Source of the DNA: Limnanthes douglasii subsp. nivea
Lineage: Eukaryota > Streptophyta > Magnoliopsida > Brassicales > Limnanthaceae
DNA length: 64,000 nucleotides
Direction of reading: 5' to 3'
NCBI GenBank assembly: GCA_036936605.1
Contig: JAUPFV010000004.1
Location: forward strand, 63,946,352 to 64,010,351
A program made the translations under genes and the position numbers. The notes under the pieces were generated by a model. That model searched no databases and had not been told where the DNA came from. It worked only from the letters and a program-made list of their open reading frames with translations. Below are positions 33,521 through 45,392 of the stretch, in pieces (the stretch's first letter is position 1; each line of letters starts with the position of its first letter).

Positions 33521-36500
33521 TCAATAATCTGTAAAATGTGAAACACTTGTTAAACCAAATGTGAATTGTGAAATACTTGTTAAAACCAATTATGAAATAC
33601 GAAATACTAATTAAATATAAAAGATAAAGAATTTTATCTTGTAGTCAAGTTGGTCTTCATTGGTTAATTTTATCATGTTACTCACAGTAATATAAATTGA
33701 TGTTTTTTGAACTAGTCATACCACCAGATTATCATGATTTACCCATCTTTGAATCTTTCCAAATTTCTTACCTTAACTAATGTTAATCAAATTTTTTGTT
33801 TCGGTATCAACTGAGCAATAAAATTTCATGTTTTCATCTATTTTCCAAAATATTTTTGAGTTATATAGTTCATATTATTATTCCTAACCCTTTTTGTTTA
33901 CATTTGGTGCAAGTGGACTTTTACATAATGACATTTGTATAGATTGTTGACCGTATGCCTCATGCTTTGAAAACACAAGTTAAAAACAAATGTCATGCTT
34001 TGAAAACACAAGTTAAAAACAAATGTTAAATATATTGAAATGTGAAATGAAAGGAATAACATTTCAAACTACAAAACGAATTTTAACACAACTACCAAAT
34101 GCAAAATATGAAATGGTGATAGTTGGAATATCAACTAAGAAATGTATAACATTTTTGTCGACTGTGAAATGTGAAACGAGTGTTAAATACATATGAAAAT
34201 GTGAACTGTAAAACAAGTATTATTGTCGACTGTGAAACGAAATATATAGTCTTTTACCCAATGTTAAACAAGGGTTTTACACATTTTCTAATACAAACTC
34301 TTATAAGTTTTCTCAAAATTGTAAAATATGTGAAATGAACCATATTTCTTAGCCTACTTTATTATATTTGCATCTTATTGTTTTTAAATTTCCTATTGAT
34401 CATTTACCACCTCATTTACATTGCATCGTTCACTTCTACATCCTTCTTATGTGCAACTTTCATTTCTACATCAGCATCCTGCATACATTTTTATTTACCA
34501 TTTAGCTTCACCCTATAACCTGGAACTTGTTTTCTACTACCTGAACACATTTTTCAGTATATTTAACTTTAAGGTGTGCATCCTTCAACTCCAATAACGT
34601 TTTAATCGCTTCATATGAAAACAAATTCATTACCTCAATTTTATACAGCTTCTTTCTGTATTTAATTGACTTAAATTTCTTTCTCAATATGTGTTACTTT
34701 GTTTTGCATGTGAGGTGATATGTTATCCTCTGCTTTACATTTATTGAAACTAGATTCTTCCACTGTTGTTTGCAATATATGCAAGCTAAGAATTTTGTTT
34801 GGTGTATATTTCTCCAATTCTACTTCTATTTTCTTTACGGTATTATCTTTTTCAATTACTGCATGTTGTAATGAACCATTTGTGGCTGTTATTATAGTCG
34901 TCTCCTCCTTCAAAGCCTCACTTTACTATGTTATCTCCTTAATTTCAATGTTGGAGTTTGGAAATTGTAGGCTTTCCGTTTTATCCAAGGTTATTTTGCT
35001 CACCGTTTGTGACTTTGGTTCCCAAGTTTTTTTTCGATAAAACAATTATTAAAACAGAATATTGATTAATACAACTAAGAAATATAAAATAAGTTTTATT
35101 GAAAATACGGACAACAAAACAAGGCTTAAAGAAAATGCACTATGTAAAACAAGACTTATTAGAAATACGAACAACGAAACAAGGCTTAAGATAAATGCGT
35201 AATACAAAACAAGACTTATCACAAATTTGAAATACAAAACATGATTTTGAATCAACTATTTAAATGTAAAAAGTGAAACATTATTAAACATAAATGAAAA
35301 ATAAAAAACATTGATCAAATCAACTGCGAAATATGAAATTAAACTATTACAATTTTTTTCATTTCTTACTATTTCGAACACTTTATCTTTATTTTGAACT
35401 TATAGTGTTTTTCAATCTTCTTGTGTGTCTCATAAAGCATATTAAAATTATTTTGTGACTCTTTCAATGTTTTATTTAGATAATTAAGTATTTATAAAGT
35501 TGTTGTTTTCTTCATGGTTTAAGTCGATACTTATTTGGTTCTTTTTCTCCATCTAAAACATTATCTCGTTATTTGAGATTCTTTTATTATAAACTACAAC
35601 TTTAGTTTCGTCATCTCTTCTATATTTTACTTCTAACACCTTATTTTCTTCGTATTCTTTCTCATAAGTCATTTCTTTCTCAAATCCTTCAATACAAAAT
35701 GCCTCTTTTTTGTATCTGTTAGTGTGAATGGTCAATTTGAAACCTACAAAATATTTACATATTTAAGTAAACATGAAATATAAAACAAGAGTTAAATTAA
35801 ATGAGAAATACAAAACAAGACTTAAATTAAATGTGAAATAAAAAAGGAAGCTTAAATTAAATGTGAAATACAAAATTAAGGCTTAAATTAATTCTAAAAT
35901 ACAAAACAAGGTTTAAAAACAAATGCAAAATATAAAACAAGGTTAAAACAAATTTAAAATGAGAAACAAATGTTTAAAACCAACCGCAAATTACGAAAAA
36001 TATACCTTATCATTTGTGATCTTCTCCAAAAATTCAATCAAAGTCAAGTTTCCATTTTTTTAATTCCCAGCCATTTGAAACATCTTGGTATCAAACTTTT
36101 TTACGGCTGCTTCTACCCCAATTTTTATGTGTTCCATAACAAATGATTGCATGTAATTTGTATAAGAATGAAATATATATATATATATATTATTTTTTTA
36201 ACAAAATAGTAAGATACTGACCAAAAATATAGCAATGCATCCTACAGCTTTCCCGGGTCTGGTTTTGCAACAATTTGTTATTAAACTCATTAAATTCTTC
36301 GTGATTAATCTTGTATGATCATAGTTGTTGATTTTGTACATGTCTTTGATGTAGTAAACCAGCATCGAAGCTAATAGATCACATGATATTGAGAATAATA
36401 ACTTTGACCATACTAACGGAACCAATAGTATAGCCGCATCATTTACTCTTTTATCTCTTTCAGTTTTTACAACTGTTGTTATTTATTCTAAGACAGAGAA

Positions 36501-37400
36501 ACGCCAACAAAATGAAATGTAAAATGTGAAACACTGAGTAAAGATACTGCAAAATATAAAACAAGTATAAAACTACATACAAAATATGAAACTCTAAGTA
36601 AATGTACTGTGAAATACGAAATAAGTAGAAAACCAAATGCAAAACAAGTAAGAACATGTTGTAAAACATGAAAGTCATACATTGAAAAAAAATCTTAATT
36701 GTGGTGGTCATTTGTTACCCTATCTTTATTTGAGTGTGTGAGATAAATATGTTACTATTATTTTTTATTCAGCCTTCTTTTTCAGATATCTTTGTTGGAA
36801 TGTATTGGAGATAAACGACATTATCTCTTCGTCGTGTTTCAACATAAAGGTAGTCTTTATATCTTTTGTTATAAGTTTTAGAAATTTTGAGGCCAGTTTC
36901 AATTTAGTAGGTCTTGATTATTGATATTATCAACTCTCATTTTTTCTTAAATTGAGTTTTATCCTCCCGCAAGTCATATATAGTCTTGAAGATATTATGT
37001 AACTATGTTCTTTATGTTGCTTCAATGTGGACGTATGTTTTTTTTCTTTCATTTCTTTAATGAGAGCATATAGATTTGATCTGAAAAATGTGAAATGTGA
37101 AACACATGTCAATACTAAATGTGTATTTCATAAGATATGTAATACCAAATGTGAAATGTGAATTGAGAAAAATACGTATTATTTATAACTTCCAAATGCG
37201 AAACATATGTAATACCAAATGCGATATAAGACTAATACATAGCTACAAATGTGAAACACAATCATAACCCAATAATAAAATGCGAAATACATACTTCCAA
37301 GACAAGTGCATATGCAAAATGTGAAACAAGTATAAATTAACTACGAAAGAAGGTTTAGAAACGAAAATGTGAAATGTGAAATAGACTTGTTTCTCAACTT
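33521..37400 (+). repeat. Dispersed GTGAAAC-type minisatellite, block B
   Basis: The same family as at 28.86-31.35 kb, in the same orientation. Dense patches lie at 33530-33610, 33970-34340, 35070-35340, 35760-36000, 36510-36680 and 37080-37390. In the best patch (35760-36000) units such as AAATGTGAAATACAAAACAA, with a GACTTAAATT tail, repeat about every 35 bp. Patches alternate with segments that read as protein on the minus strand. Confidence 0.8.
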
Positions 37401-37570
37401 TCAGCAAATCATATTACCAAAATCAAACTCGCTGAACATGATATAATTTGTCTATTATTCTATATTTAAACCGTGGTGCTAAAACATGATGGTTCCACAA
37501 ATTCAAAAATGTCTCATTTTCTATTTATCTTTTCAAATCCTGGTTGAACCAAGTTTCAAAATCAAAATCC
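34390..37570 (-). pseudogene. Decayed multi-exon gene of unknown family, minus strand
   Basis: Between the minisatellite patches the minus strand reads as plausible protein: FDFETWFNQDLKR and LNLWNHHVLAPRFKY (about 37560-37440), LASKFLKLITKDIKT (about 36880-36800), VPLVWSKLLFSISCDLLASM and CCKTRPGKAVGCIAIFL (36425-36198), MEHIKIGVEAAVKKFDTKMF (about 36130-36060), then Glu/Lys-rich segments (35735-35553, 34913-34671, 34640-34500). The order suggests exons with repeats in the introns, ending in a charged, possibly coiled tail. I do not recognise the family. It could be a captured host gene or a transposon-associated gene. Stops within segments suggest that it is dead. Confidence 0.4.
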
Positions 37571-37935
37571 TAAAACAAACAAAATATAATTGAAACCCTA
37601 GAAAAATATAATAAAATCATTGAAACTAAAAATAACTGAACTTATCTTACAAATATTTGAAATGCAAAAGAATGAAAAATAAGCATTGAACAGAGTTTAT
37701 GGGTAAGATTTCGACGAATGGTGAGGAATATTGGGGTATGTAACTTTATATTTGAGGTTGAAGTTGTTTCCTAGTCGACATAGTTCTTCCAACATATGAT
37801 TATACATGAACTCTTATATATTTTCTTTTTGTGCTAACTCATAAAACTAATATTATGAGTAATCATTGGCATTACTATCTTTAGCTTATGTAAATACTTA
37901 TAAAAATACTGTTATTATATCGTGTCTTCGCTATT

Positions 37936-37948
37936 TAGTGGTGGCAAA
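37936..37948 (+). repeat. hAT left terminal inverted repeat
   Basis: TAGTGGTGGCAAA. It matches the complement of the right end at 11 of 13 positions. Confidence 0.75.
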
Positions 37949-38265
37949 CGTGTGGTCCATCAGACCCACAACCCATTTAACAATATATGTCGTGGCATGG
38001 CGTAACGTGTCAAAACAATTTGCGTGATAAAGTTGTTGGTGTGACGTGTCGGTTGTCATCTGTGATAGTGCTATGCGTGACAGACTGGCATGTGTGACAT
38101 TACATATGTGTGCTAACAGGATAGCATGTCACTGCGTGACATGACATATGCGTGATAGTCGTGATATCCCATGTGTGATGTTATCCCATGCGTGATACCC
38201 ATCGGGTGGCCCATTAAGTCATTGTTTATAAAAAAAATTATACGATTATTTAAATTAATTTGTAT

Positions 38266-38800
38266 GCGTTAATTAATTCGAATTTTAAAAAATAAGATAT
38301 GTACATCTTAAATATCTAATTATTAGATATCTAACTATTAGATATCTAATTTTATTTATATCTTTAAATACTATATTTTTAAATTATTTTTATACGTTTA
38401 TAAAAATATATATGCGTTAATTAATTCGAATTTCAATAATTAAGATATGTATATCATAAAAGAAATACTTGTAATATTTATTTTGATATTTTTTGTAATT
38501 GTATTAAGATAATATAAATAATTTTTTAATATTCCAAAAAAACTATGTATATATCTAACTATATCTAATTCTATATAGATATTTGAACACTATATTTTTA
38601 AAGTTTTTTTATACGTTAAATAAAAAAAACATTTGTGTGCGTTAATTAATTTGAATTTTAATAATTAAGATATGTAATATCGTAAACCGAATACTTATAA
38701 TATATTTGATATTTTTTTTATAACTATTAGATATCTAACTTTATTTATATATTTAAACACTATATTTTTTGTAAAGTTATTGGAATTTTTAGGTCTTTCA
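38266..38800 (+). repeat. Three diverged AT-rich repeats within the hAT
   Basis: Units beginning GCGTTAATTAATT start at 38266, 38414 and 38639. Each is followed by AAGATATGTA and by ATCTAACTATTAGATATCTA-type palindromic words. Spacing is unequal (148 and 225 bp). Confidence 0.7.
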
Positions 38801-38957
38801 ACTATTATATACTTCTAGTTTAGTTCTTTACTTTGTTAGATCTTTCAAGCCTGAAGTGTATATGTTTAGATGTTTTAAATACTTTATTAGATATTCGAAC
38901 TATTAGATATTTCAACTATATATTTAAAGTTTTTAGAATTATATAAGTATATACATA

Positions 38958-39201
38958 CACATATATTACTTGTACAACTATAAATAACAAAATAACAATT
39001 GAAATATATTTAATTAACAATTAATAAAAAATATAAGCAAAACAAGTAATTCATTAATTAAACCAAATAACAACGATGTCACATATATTACTTGTACAAC
39101 TATAAATAACAAAATAACAAATGAAAGATATTTAATTGACAATTAATAAAAAAAATAAGCAAAACAAGTAATTCATTAATTAAACCAAATAACAACGATG
39201 T
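38958..39201 (+). repeat. 122-bp tandem duplication
   Basis: CACATATATTACTTGTACAA starts at 38958 and again at 39080. The two copies are nearly identical, each ending AACAACGATGT. Confidence 0.92.
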
Positions 39202-39269
39202 TTAATCAAATAAAAAAGAAAAACACTACAATTACAATGCTTAATATAATCAAATGTAAAAAAACTAAG

Positions 39270-40802
39270 GAGCTTCATCTTGATTGTTGAAAGGTGGTGG
39301 ACCAGTAGGATGCCTGGCTTACAAATCCAAATGCATGTTCTCCATCATCCGTTATATGTATTCTTTTTGTTCCATATGGGAGGTCGCAAATTCATTATTT
39401 CATAGCTCTTGTTTATTATGTCACTGCTCTTGTTGACCATGCCACTATTCTTCTTATCCACGCCACTGCTCGTGTTTATCATGCCACTACTCACGTTTAC
39501 CATGCCACTGATCTTGTTGACAATGGCATTGCTCTTGAATACCATTCCACCGCATATGCTAATTATGCGACCACTCATCATATTGCATGTGTTAATTATG
39601 CGCCCACTCAGCATATTGGCGACCGGAAAGTCCTTCTTGTTGTTGTTGAGAAGAACTACTCGCTTTGGTAGCGGTTGTCGGCGGCTGCAGTTCTTGCTAA
39701 GGGTATCCATGAGGTGGATTAGGTGGTTTGGTAACATCGTTTAGTTCCCATATATCATGCAAAGATTCGAAATAGTTGCTCCATGTCTGTCATTTTGACA
39801 ACAACTCTCCCCCCCCCCCCAAGAATATATATCTTGCAATCTTAAAGAGTGCTTACATATTACACAACTTTTCCTAACCTTAGTTGGAGTCTACATACTC
39901 ACATCCATCCATTTTTTAACAAGAAAATGACTTAATATCATCCCCATCCATCCATTTTTTAACAAGAAAATGACTTAATATCATCCCCATCCATCCATTT
40001 TTTAACAAGCAAATGACTTAATATCATCCCATAAGGTATATTGACCCCCCCCCCCAACTTTGAAATTCATATGCCGAATGATCGAACTAGCCAAATTAAT
40101 TTTTCCCTCATTTCTCAAGACATCAGGACTTAAAAAATGTTTGAATATAAGATAGTTGTGAATCATTACTATTACTATGAATAAAACAACTATTAACCAA
40201 TTCCAAAGCTAATTTTCCAAGATCATCCAAACTACTTCTTACAGCTTTACATTTACTACCGTTAATTTTTTGTTGATGTTGACCACTACTCAAAATTTCC
40301 ACTACCTCATCGAAGGACATAGGACAATCATTATCTCATCTCATACGAGCAAGAGAAAGCGACGAAAATTATTCACCACTATATAATAGATCAGATGGAA
40401 AGAAAAAATCATCTTCAAAGTTAGTTTCAAAAAACTATAGGCAATACCATTAATTTTGGACCTCATTCCTAAACCTCTACCTTGAGTATCATTCTAAATT
40501 ATACGTGTAGATGCATAAAATTATTGTACTAATTCAATATACCAATCACAATTGAACCTAGCAATATTTAACCAACCTAAGCATCTAAGACCATCAAGAA
40601 GATTGAAAAAATCTTGCATACCAAAAATTTGCATAAGTTCTTCGTAATCCAAATATATAACCGAGTAGATTTTGACTCCACCTTGTGACGCGAACCTCTC
40701 CTTCACTCAGATGTTTAATAGTCTGACTCTCGAATCCTTTTACTTCTTGATATGAAGAAATTCTTTCGGAACTTGTTCTTCTTTTCGACGATGACGAATC
40801 AT
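39270..40802 (-). pseudogene. Divergent second gene of the hAT, 'putative plant transposon protein'-like
   Basis: Minus-strand protein-like segments run from about 40802 (SSSSKRRTSSERISSYQEVK) through a core (40706-40410: GWLNIARFNCDWYIELVQ, FYAS, RSKINGIAYSFLKLTL) to 40320-40123 (MSFDEVVEILSSGQHQQ). The last part has a low-complexity stretch of repeated SSGMVN/SSGMIN units (about 39560-39420) and ends near 39270 (HPTGPPPFNNQDEAP). The core resembles the domain annotated in plants as 'putative plant transposon protein' (Pfam Transposase_32-like): a Trp-rich start, ELV-x-FYA, then an I-x-F/Y-S segment. This is by-eye similarity. Frameshifts and stops are present. It points away from the transposase and shares its 5' intergenic region. 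Confidence 0.45.
39902..40030 (+). repeat. 43-bp tandem repeat, 3 copies
   Basis: CATCCATCCATTTTTTAACA followed by AGAAAATGACTTAATATCAT repeats with AACAAG at 39919, 39961 and 40004. Runs of 11 or more C bases flank the array on both sides (about 39809 and 40046). Confidence 0.9.
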
Positions 40803-41626
40803 TTTCACCTCTCCGAACAACTTATGTGTTTTTTGTGTTTAAAAAGTATTTTTTTAGGGAGAGTAAGAACAATATTTTATGAATTTTGGGTGTTGATGGT
40901 GTGAATAAATTGTATTAACTAACCTATTATTTATAGTTTTTTTCCGTTAGAATTTGGATATCTTACTTGCAAAATAACTAGTTTTTATCAAACTATCCGT
41001 TTTTACCACGTCAGCAATTCGGATATCTGAATTGCTAACGGATAGTTTATTCAAACTAGCTGTTGGCCGCATCAGCAATTCAAACATCCGAATTGGGTCA
41101 GATTTTTTATTTTATTTTATTTTTTGTGTTTCTCTTTTATAAATAGAGGAGAAACGCATTCACAATTTACTCACCTTTCAATAATACTCTCAATCTCTAT
41201 ACTTCTTCTATAAGTTCTCTAAAAATAATTAGTCATTGATTCTGTATACTTACTTCTACATTGCGAATAGTTACTCTTTTATTTTTTATCAAATAATTTA
41301 ATCGATATAATCAATTAAATTTGATTGTGGTAATATTACACTAGCTCAATTTATAACTTTGTATAATTTTCCACTTCTTTGGTTGTTATATTAGTTTCGA
41401 TATTAGTTTGTATTACTTGTTATTTGTTACTTTTTATAAGAAAAAACTAAATAGTTTATTTTTATTGGTGATATTAATTAGTATTAGTTTAAATTTACGG
41501 TTTATTAATTTAAGATATTATTTGGTATTAGTTTTTAGTTATATTAGTTTCAATTAGTATTTTTTTCATATTTAGAAAAAATTAAATAATAATAATTATA
41601 TCCTCAAACATTTTTTAAGTTTTTAA
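40803..41626. promoter_or_regulatory. Shared 5' intergenic region of the two hAT genes
   Basis: An AT-rich stretch of about 820 bp separates the divergent starts. It contains CGGATATC/ATTGCTAACGGATAG-type repeats at 40960-41090, including a near-perfect palindrome AGCAATTCGG...CTGAATTGCT at 41010-41034. Promoter function is inferred only from position. Confidence 0.35.
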
Positions 41627-43756
41627 ATGCTTCCAAAACGTGGCAAAAATGGATATTATATTTACGAAACCGCTATAGTCGATCTCAACTCGATAGATGG
41701 TATTCTCGGAGATTCCCCTCAGATTGAAATATTTTCCTCCTATGAAAGTGGTGGTGGTATTACTAGTGGTGGGTCGAAGTCTCGTAAGAAAACATCTTGG
41801 ACATGGGATCACTTTAGTACGGATTCTGATAATACATCCGCTAAGTGTAACCATTTCTCAAAATGTTATGTTTATAATGCCTCAGATAGAAATCTCATAA
41901 TATTACCGATCCTTTAAAAATTAACGAAAAAGGAAATACATCCATAGACCCTCAAACACGTCATTCGTTTGAGTTTAATCAAGATATGTATCGGGAACAA
42001 ACAATGATTTATGCGGTTAGTAGTTCTCAACCTTTTTGTTTTGGTGATAGTTAGAGATACAAAAATGTAATGCAGGTTGGGATAAACCCACGAGCTAAAC
42101 GCATTCCACGAAGATTTATGTGTTCGCTAGCCTTTAAATATTATTTAAAAATAATATAAAACATTATTAATACTATGCTAGCTTTGTCATGGAATGTTTC
42201 TATTACTAGTGATATAGATACTTTTACTGATTTTGATATGATATGTGTTACCCTTCATTGGATAGATCCCGAATGGGTACTCCAAAGGAGAAATTGAGTG
42301 GTTTAAATTTATTGGCAAACATAACTCATAAGTAATTAGAGAGAGTATATTTGAATCCATGAATCATTTTGAAGTTAAAAATAAAATTATATTTATTTCA
42401 TTCGACAATGCATCTGCAAACTTTTCCGATATAACATTGCTTAGAAATGATTGCAATCCTATGTTTCCTAGATTGTTTCATACTAAATGTTAATGCTATG
42501 TACTTCAATTAGTTGCGAAAGAGGGAATACGTATGATTTCGGAAGATTATATTTGTCCTATTAAAGCGGGGGTCATATTTTGCACGACCTCAAACCTTAA
42601 AAAAAGTTTGAAGCACTTGTTATAAGTAATAGGAAACATATAAAAAACTTAGATGTCAAAACTAGATGGAATTCTACTTATATCTTTCTTGCACGTGCTC
42701 ATGTATTTAAAGAAGAGATTACTACGCTTTACAATAGATCTTATCTTAATAGAAGTATTGAAAATCTACATTGTCTTTATTGTACTAGCATGTTAAATTT
42801 TTTAAAGCTTCTTAAAGATGCAACTAAAACCTTTTCTACACAATATACTTCTAACATTCACTTGGTTCTTTTTACGAATACTAATCTTTCCATGCATATT
42901 AATAAATTTAGAGATCATAATGTATGTGTAGACATGGTGCCCGACATGGAAGCAAAGTTTTCAAAGTATTTTCATATAATCCTAATGGCTGATTTTATTA
43001 GGTGCATTTTGGATATTTTTTTCACAAAACTCAATTTGAATTACTAGTTACATGTTTTTATGAAGCCTTAAAATTTCCACCAAATGGTACACATGCAATC
43101 GTTGATCCTCAATGGTATATTTACGAAGTATATGAGTATTTATTTACAATGTATAATAGGTATGCTGAAAGATACATACCAAATACGGCTCCTGCAACTT
43201 CAAATGTAAGGAGTAATAATAATAGAGGTAGAAGGAGAACCACTACTAACTACGTACAAATGGCGATGTTAAATGTTGAAGAATTTAGAGAAACTCATCA
43301 AGCTGATAATGATTTGTCTAGATATTTGAGCACTAGGTTTGATTTAAAAAAAATTATACTGACGGAGAGGCTATTGATGTCATAAAATGGTGGAGTACCA
43401 AAACTAATGAGTATTCTATTTTTAGCAGGTTGGTTAAAGATATTTATGAAATATTTATGTCTACAGTTGCAAGTTAGTGTGCTTTTAGTAAAGCGAGGAT
43501 GCAATACACAACTAAGAGAACAAGATTAACGGACAAAGAACTATGAGTGCTTGTGGCAATCAAGGATTGGACCGCGGTGGATAAAAGGATGCTAGACAGA
43601 GAGTTTAGAGACGAAGTAAATGTAGACGACATCTTCGATTATTATCAAGATAATTTTGAAGGTACACTTGATCAATACATTATGGAAGAAACTGAAGATG
43701 CAGATGAATCAATTGACTCTAAGGATTTTGAATATGAAGAAGTTGAAGATGAATGA
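41627..43756 (+). pseudogene. hAT transposase, decayed
   Basis: The start at 41627 gives MLPKRGKNGYYIYETAIVDL and a BED-finger-like region (SWTWDHFSTD...CNHFSKC). It then runs through several frames: DNASANFSDITLL (about 42400), LQLVAKEGIRMISEDY (about 42510), FSKYFHIILMADFIRCIL (about 42970), YEALKFPP and DPQWYIYEVYEYLFTMYNRYA (about 43060-43165, DUF4413-like region), and the C-terminal dimerisation domain at 43280-43600 (FDLK, IKWWSTKTNEYSIFSRLVKDI, STVAS, CAFSKARMQYTT, VAIKDW). An acidic tail follows to the stop at 43754-43756. The expected SESAFS reads S-stop-CAFS. It encodes the enzyme that cuts and pastes hAT elements; here it has many stops. Confidence 0.8.
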
Positions 43757-44531
43757 CGTTTGTAATAGATCTTTTAGAATTTGTATCTTAATTTGCAAAC
43801 ATTTGTACAACTCGGGACCCGCAAAAGTATAAACTGTGAACATCTAAATTAATTTAAAAACTATTTACCTTTCATTCTAATAACAACACTTGTACTAGTA
43901 AATATTATCAAAATGCAACAACACTTATAATATTTATATTCAAACCATAATGTACACTTTGAAAATTAATTATCATATGATTTTGATTTATAACATAATA
44001 ACAACACTTGATAAAATGTAATAATAAAATTGTATTTGTATACCTTATAATATCTTACAATAATAATATATAATTTTGATTTATAAAATCATAACAACCT
44101 TTTTTATAATAATAATCAAAATCAAAATCAAAATCAAAATCAAAATCAAAATCAATATCTAATAAAATTATAAATACTTCTTATAATATTTTAAAATGAT
44201 AATATATGATTTTAGTTTATAAAATTGTACCAACACTTATAATATTTATAAATACAATATATATATATATATAATAAAATTATAATCATATTTTTTATAA
44301 TATTTAAAATTATAATATATAATTTATATAATAATTAATTTATAAAACAATATTTTTGTAATCAGATATAATACATGAGTGTTATTATTGTTATTAGGGT
44401 GGCCGGTATATTATATACCTTGCGTATTATTTCTGCATTATTATTAGCGTATTGGCATATTGCATATGTGGCTGCATTATCCAATTTAAATTACAACGCG
44501 ATCTCGCATACTTTTGGTATGTAGTGAAAGA
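43757..44531. other. 3' non-coding part of the hAT
   Basis: AT-rich. It holds a (AAAATC)n microsatellite of about seven units at 44114-44155 and a short (TA)n at about 44258-44272. No gene is seen. Confidence 0.65.
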
Positions 44532-44544
44532 TTTGCCACCCTTA
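44532..44544 (-). repeat. hAT right terminal inverted repeat
   Basis: TTTGCCACCCTTA on the plus strand. It is followed directly by the eroded duplication TCATTGTT. Confidence 0.75.
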
Positions 44545-44714
44545 TCATTGTTGAAGTTTTTTTTAATCAAAAGACAATTTTATTACCGAGAAAATACAAG
44601 AAGTTTGGGACTAAATAGCTAGTTACAAAATACAAAAGGGTAAAATAGCCAAAAGAAAGAATTGAGGGGCTGCTAGCAAAACACACTAATGTCTTCAAGC
44701 TAGCCTCCATGATC

Positions 44715-44846
44715 GCGAAACTAATCTCCATAGCTAAGCAGCTTCAATACACCTTTGAGAGAGAAGAGATAGAGAGAGAGGCGAAACTAATCTCCATATC
44801 TAAGCAACTTCAATACACCTTTGAGAAAGAAGAGATAGAGAGAGAG
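44715..44846 (+). repeat. 66-bp tandem duplication in LINE 3' region
   Basis: GCGAAACTAATCTCCATA starts at 44715 and 44781. The copies differ at a few positions. The 61-codon ORF over it (44709-44894) is a by-product of the repeat. Confidence 0.9.
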
Positions 44847-45392
44847 AGTGCGTGTCTGATTCGAATCACAAACCAAACTCTCAACCCTAATTGAGCCCTC
44901 AATCAAAAACCTATCGCCCTAAAAGATTTTGCCCAAAATACTCAGAGCATCAAAACCCTAGTAAATTTTGAGCCACCAAAGCGTCAGGCTTGGAGCCACA
45001 ACCAATCGATTCTTCAAACACCAGAGCTCCACCATAATTGCTAAATTCTGTAACAGAACTTTCCTTCATAACCAATTACGCCACTTCCCAAATCTCTAAA
45101 CCCTAGATAGCAGAACGAGCTCCCAGAAATAGGCAACCATAAGCTTCCACCAGAGTACCGCATGCATAAACTTTCCTTCACTATCTGAAAGCTCCTTAAG
45201 TTAGCTTCATTATGCAAAGAAGTAAGCAAACCCCAACAGAATCGACAAATTTAAGGAGTACTCACATAGCCAAAGCCAATGCTCTCTAGAAAATACGATC
45301 GAAAGAAGGTAATTTGGGGCATTGAAGTGAGAGAAACAGAGCTTCTCTTTGCACTTCAATGTCCATTTTGTGAGCCAATCCACAGCTTGGTT

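Larger units (their letters stand above)
37936..44544 (+). mobile_element. hAT-superfamily DNA transposon, decayed (6.6 kb)
   Basis: The left end reads TAGTGGTGGCAAA (37936-37948). The right end read inward is TAAGGGTGGCAAA (complement of 44532-44544). This is the TIR shape of plant hAT elements. The 8-bp flanks TCGCTATT (37928-37935) and TCATTGTT (44545-44552) agree at 5 of 8 positions and look like an eroded 8-bp target duplication. Inside are a plus-strand hAT transposase pseudogene (41627-43756) and a divergent minus-strand gene (40802-39270). Subterminal DNA (37960-38220) is rich in GCGTGAYA-type words, possible transposase-binding repeats. Confidence 0.8.

Noticed and set aside
28860..37400. 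Regularly spaced short repeats suggesting a CRISPR array
   Set aside because: Units are degenerate, spacing is variable and the context is plant nuclear DNA. It is a dispersed minisatellite.
39345..39744. Plus-strand hydrophobic ORF of 111 codons resembling a membrane protein
   Set aside because: It mirrors the low-complexity SSGMVN/SSGMIN repeats of the minus-strand frame. The Leu/Met richness is a strand artefact.
44709..44894. 61-codon ORF with an internal repeat (AKLISI..KQLQYTFE)
   Set aside because: It is produced by the 66-bp DNA duplication in the LINE 3' region and has no homology.
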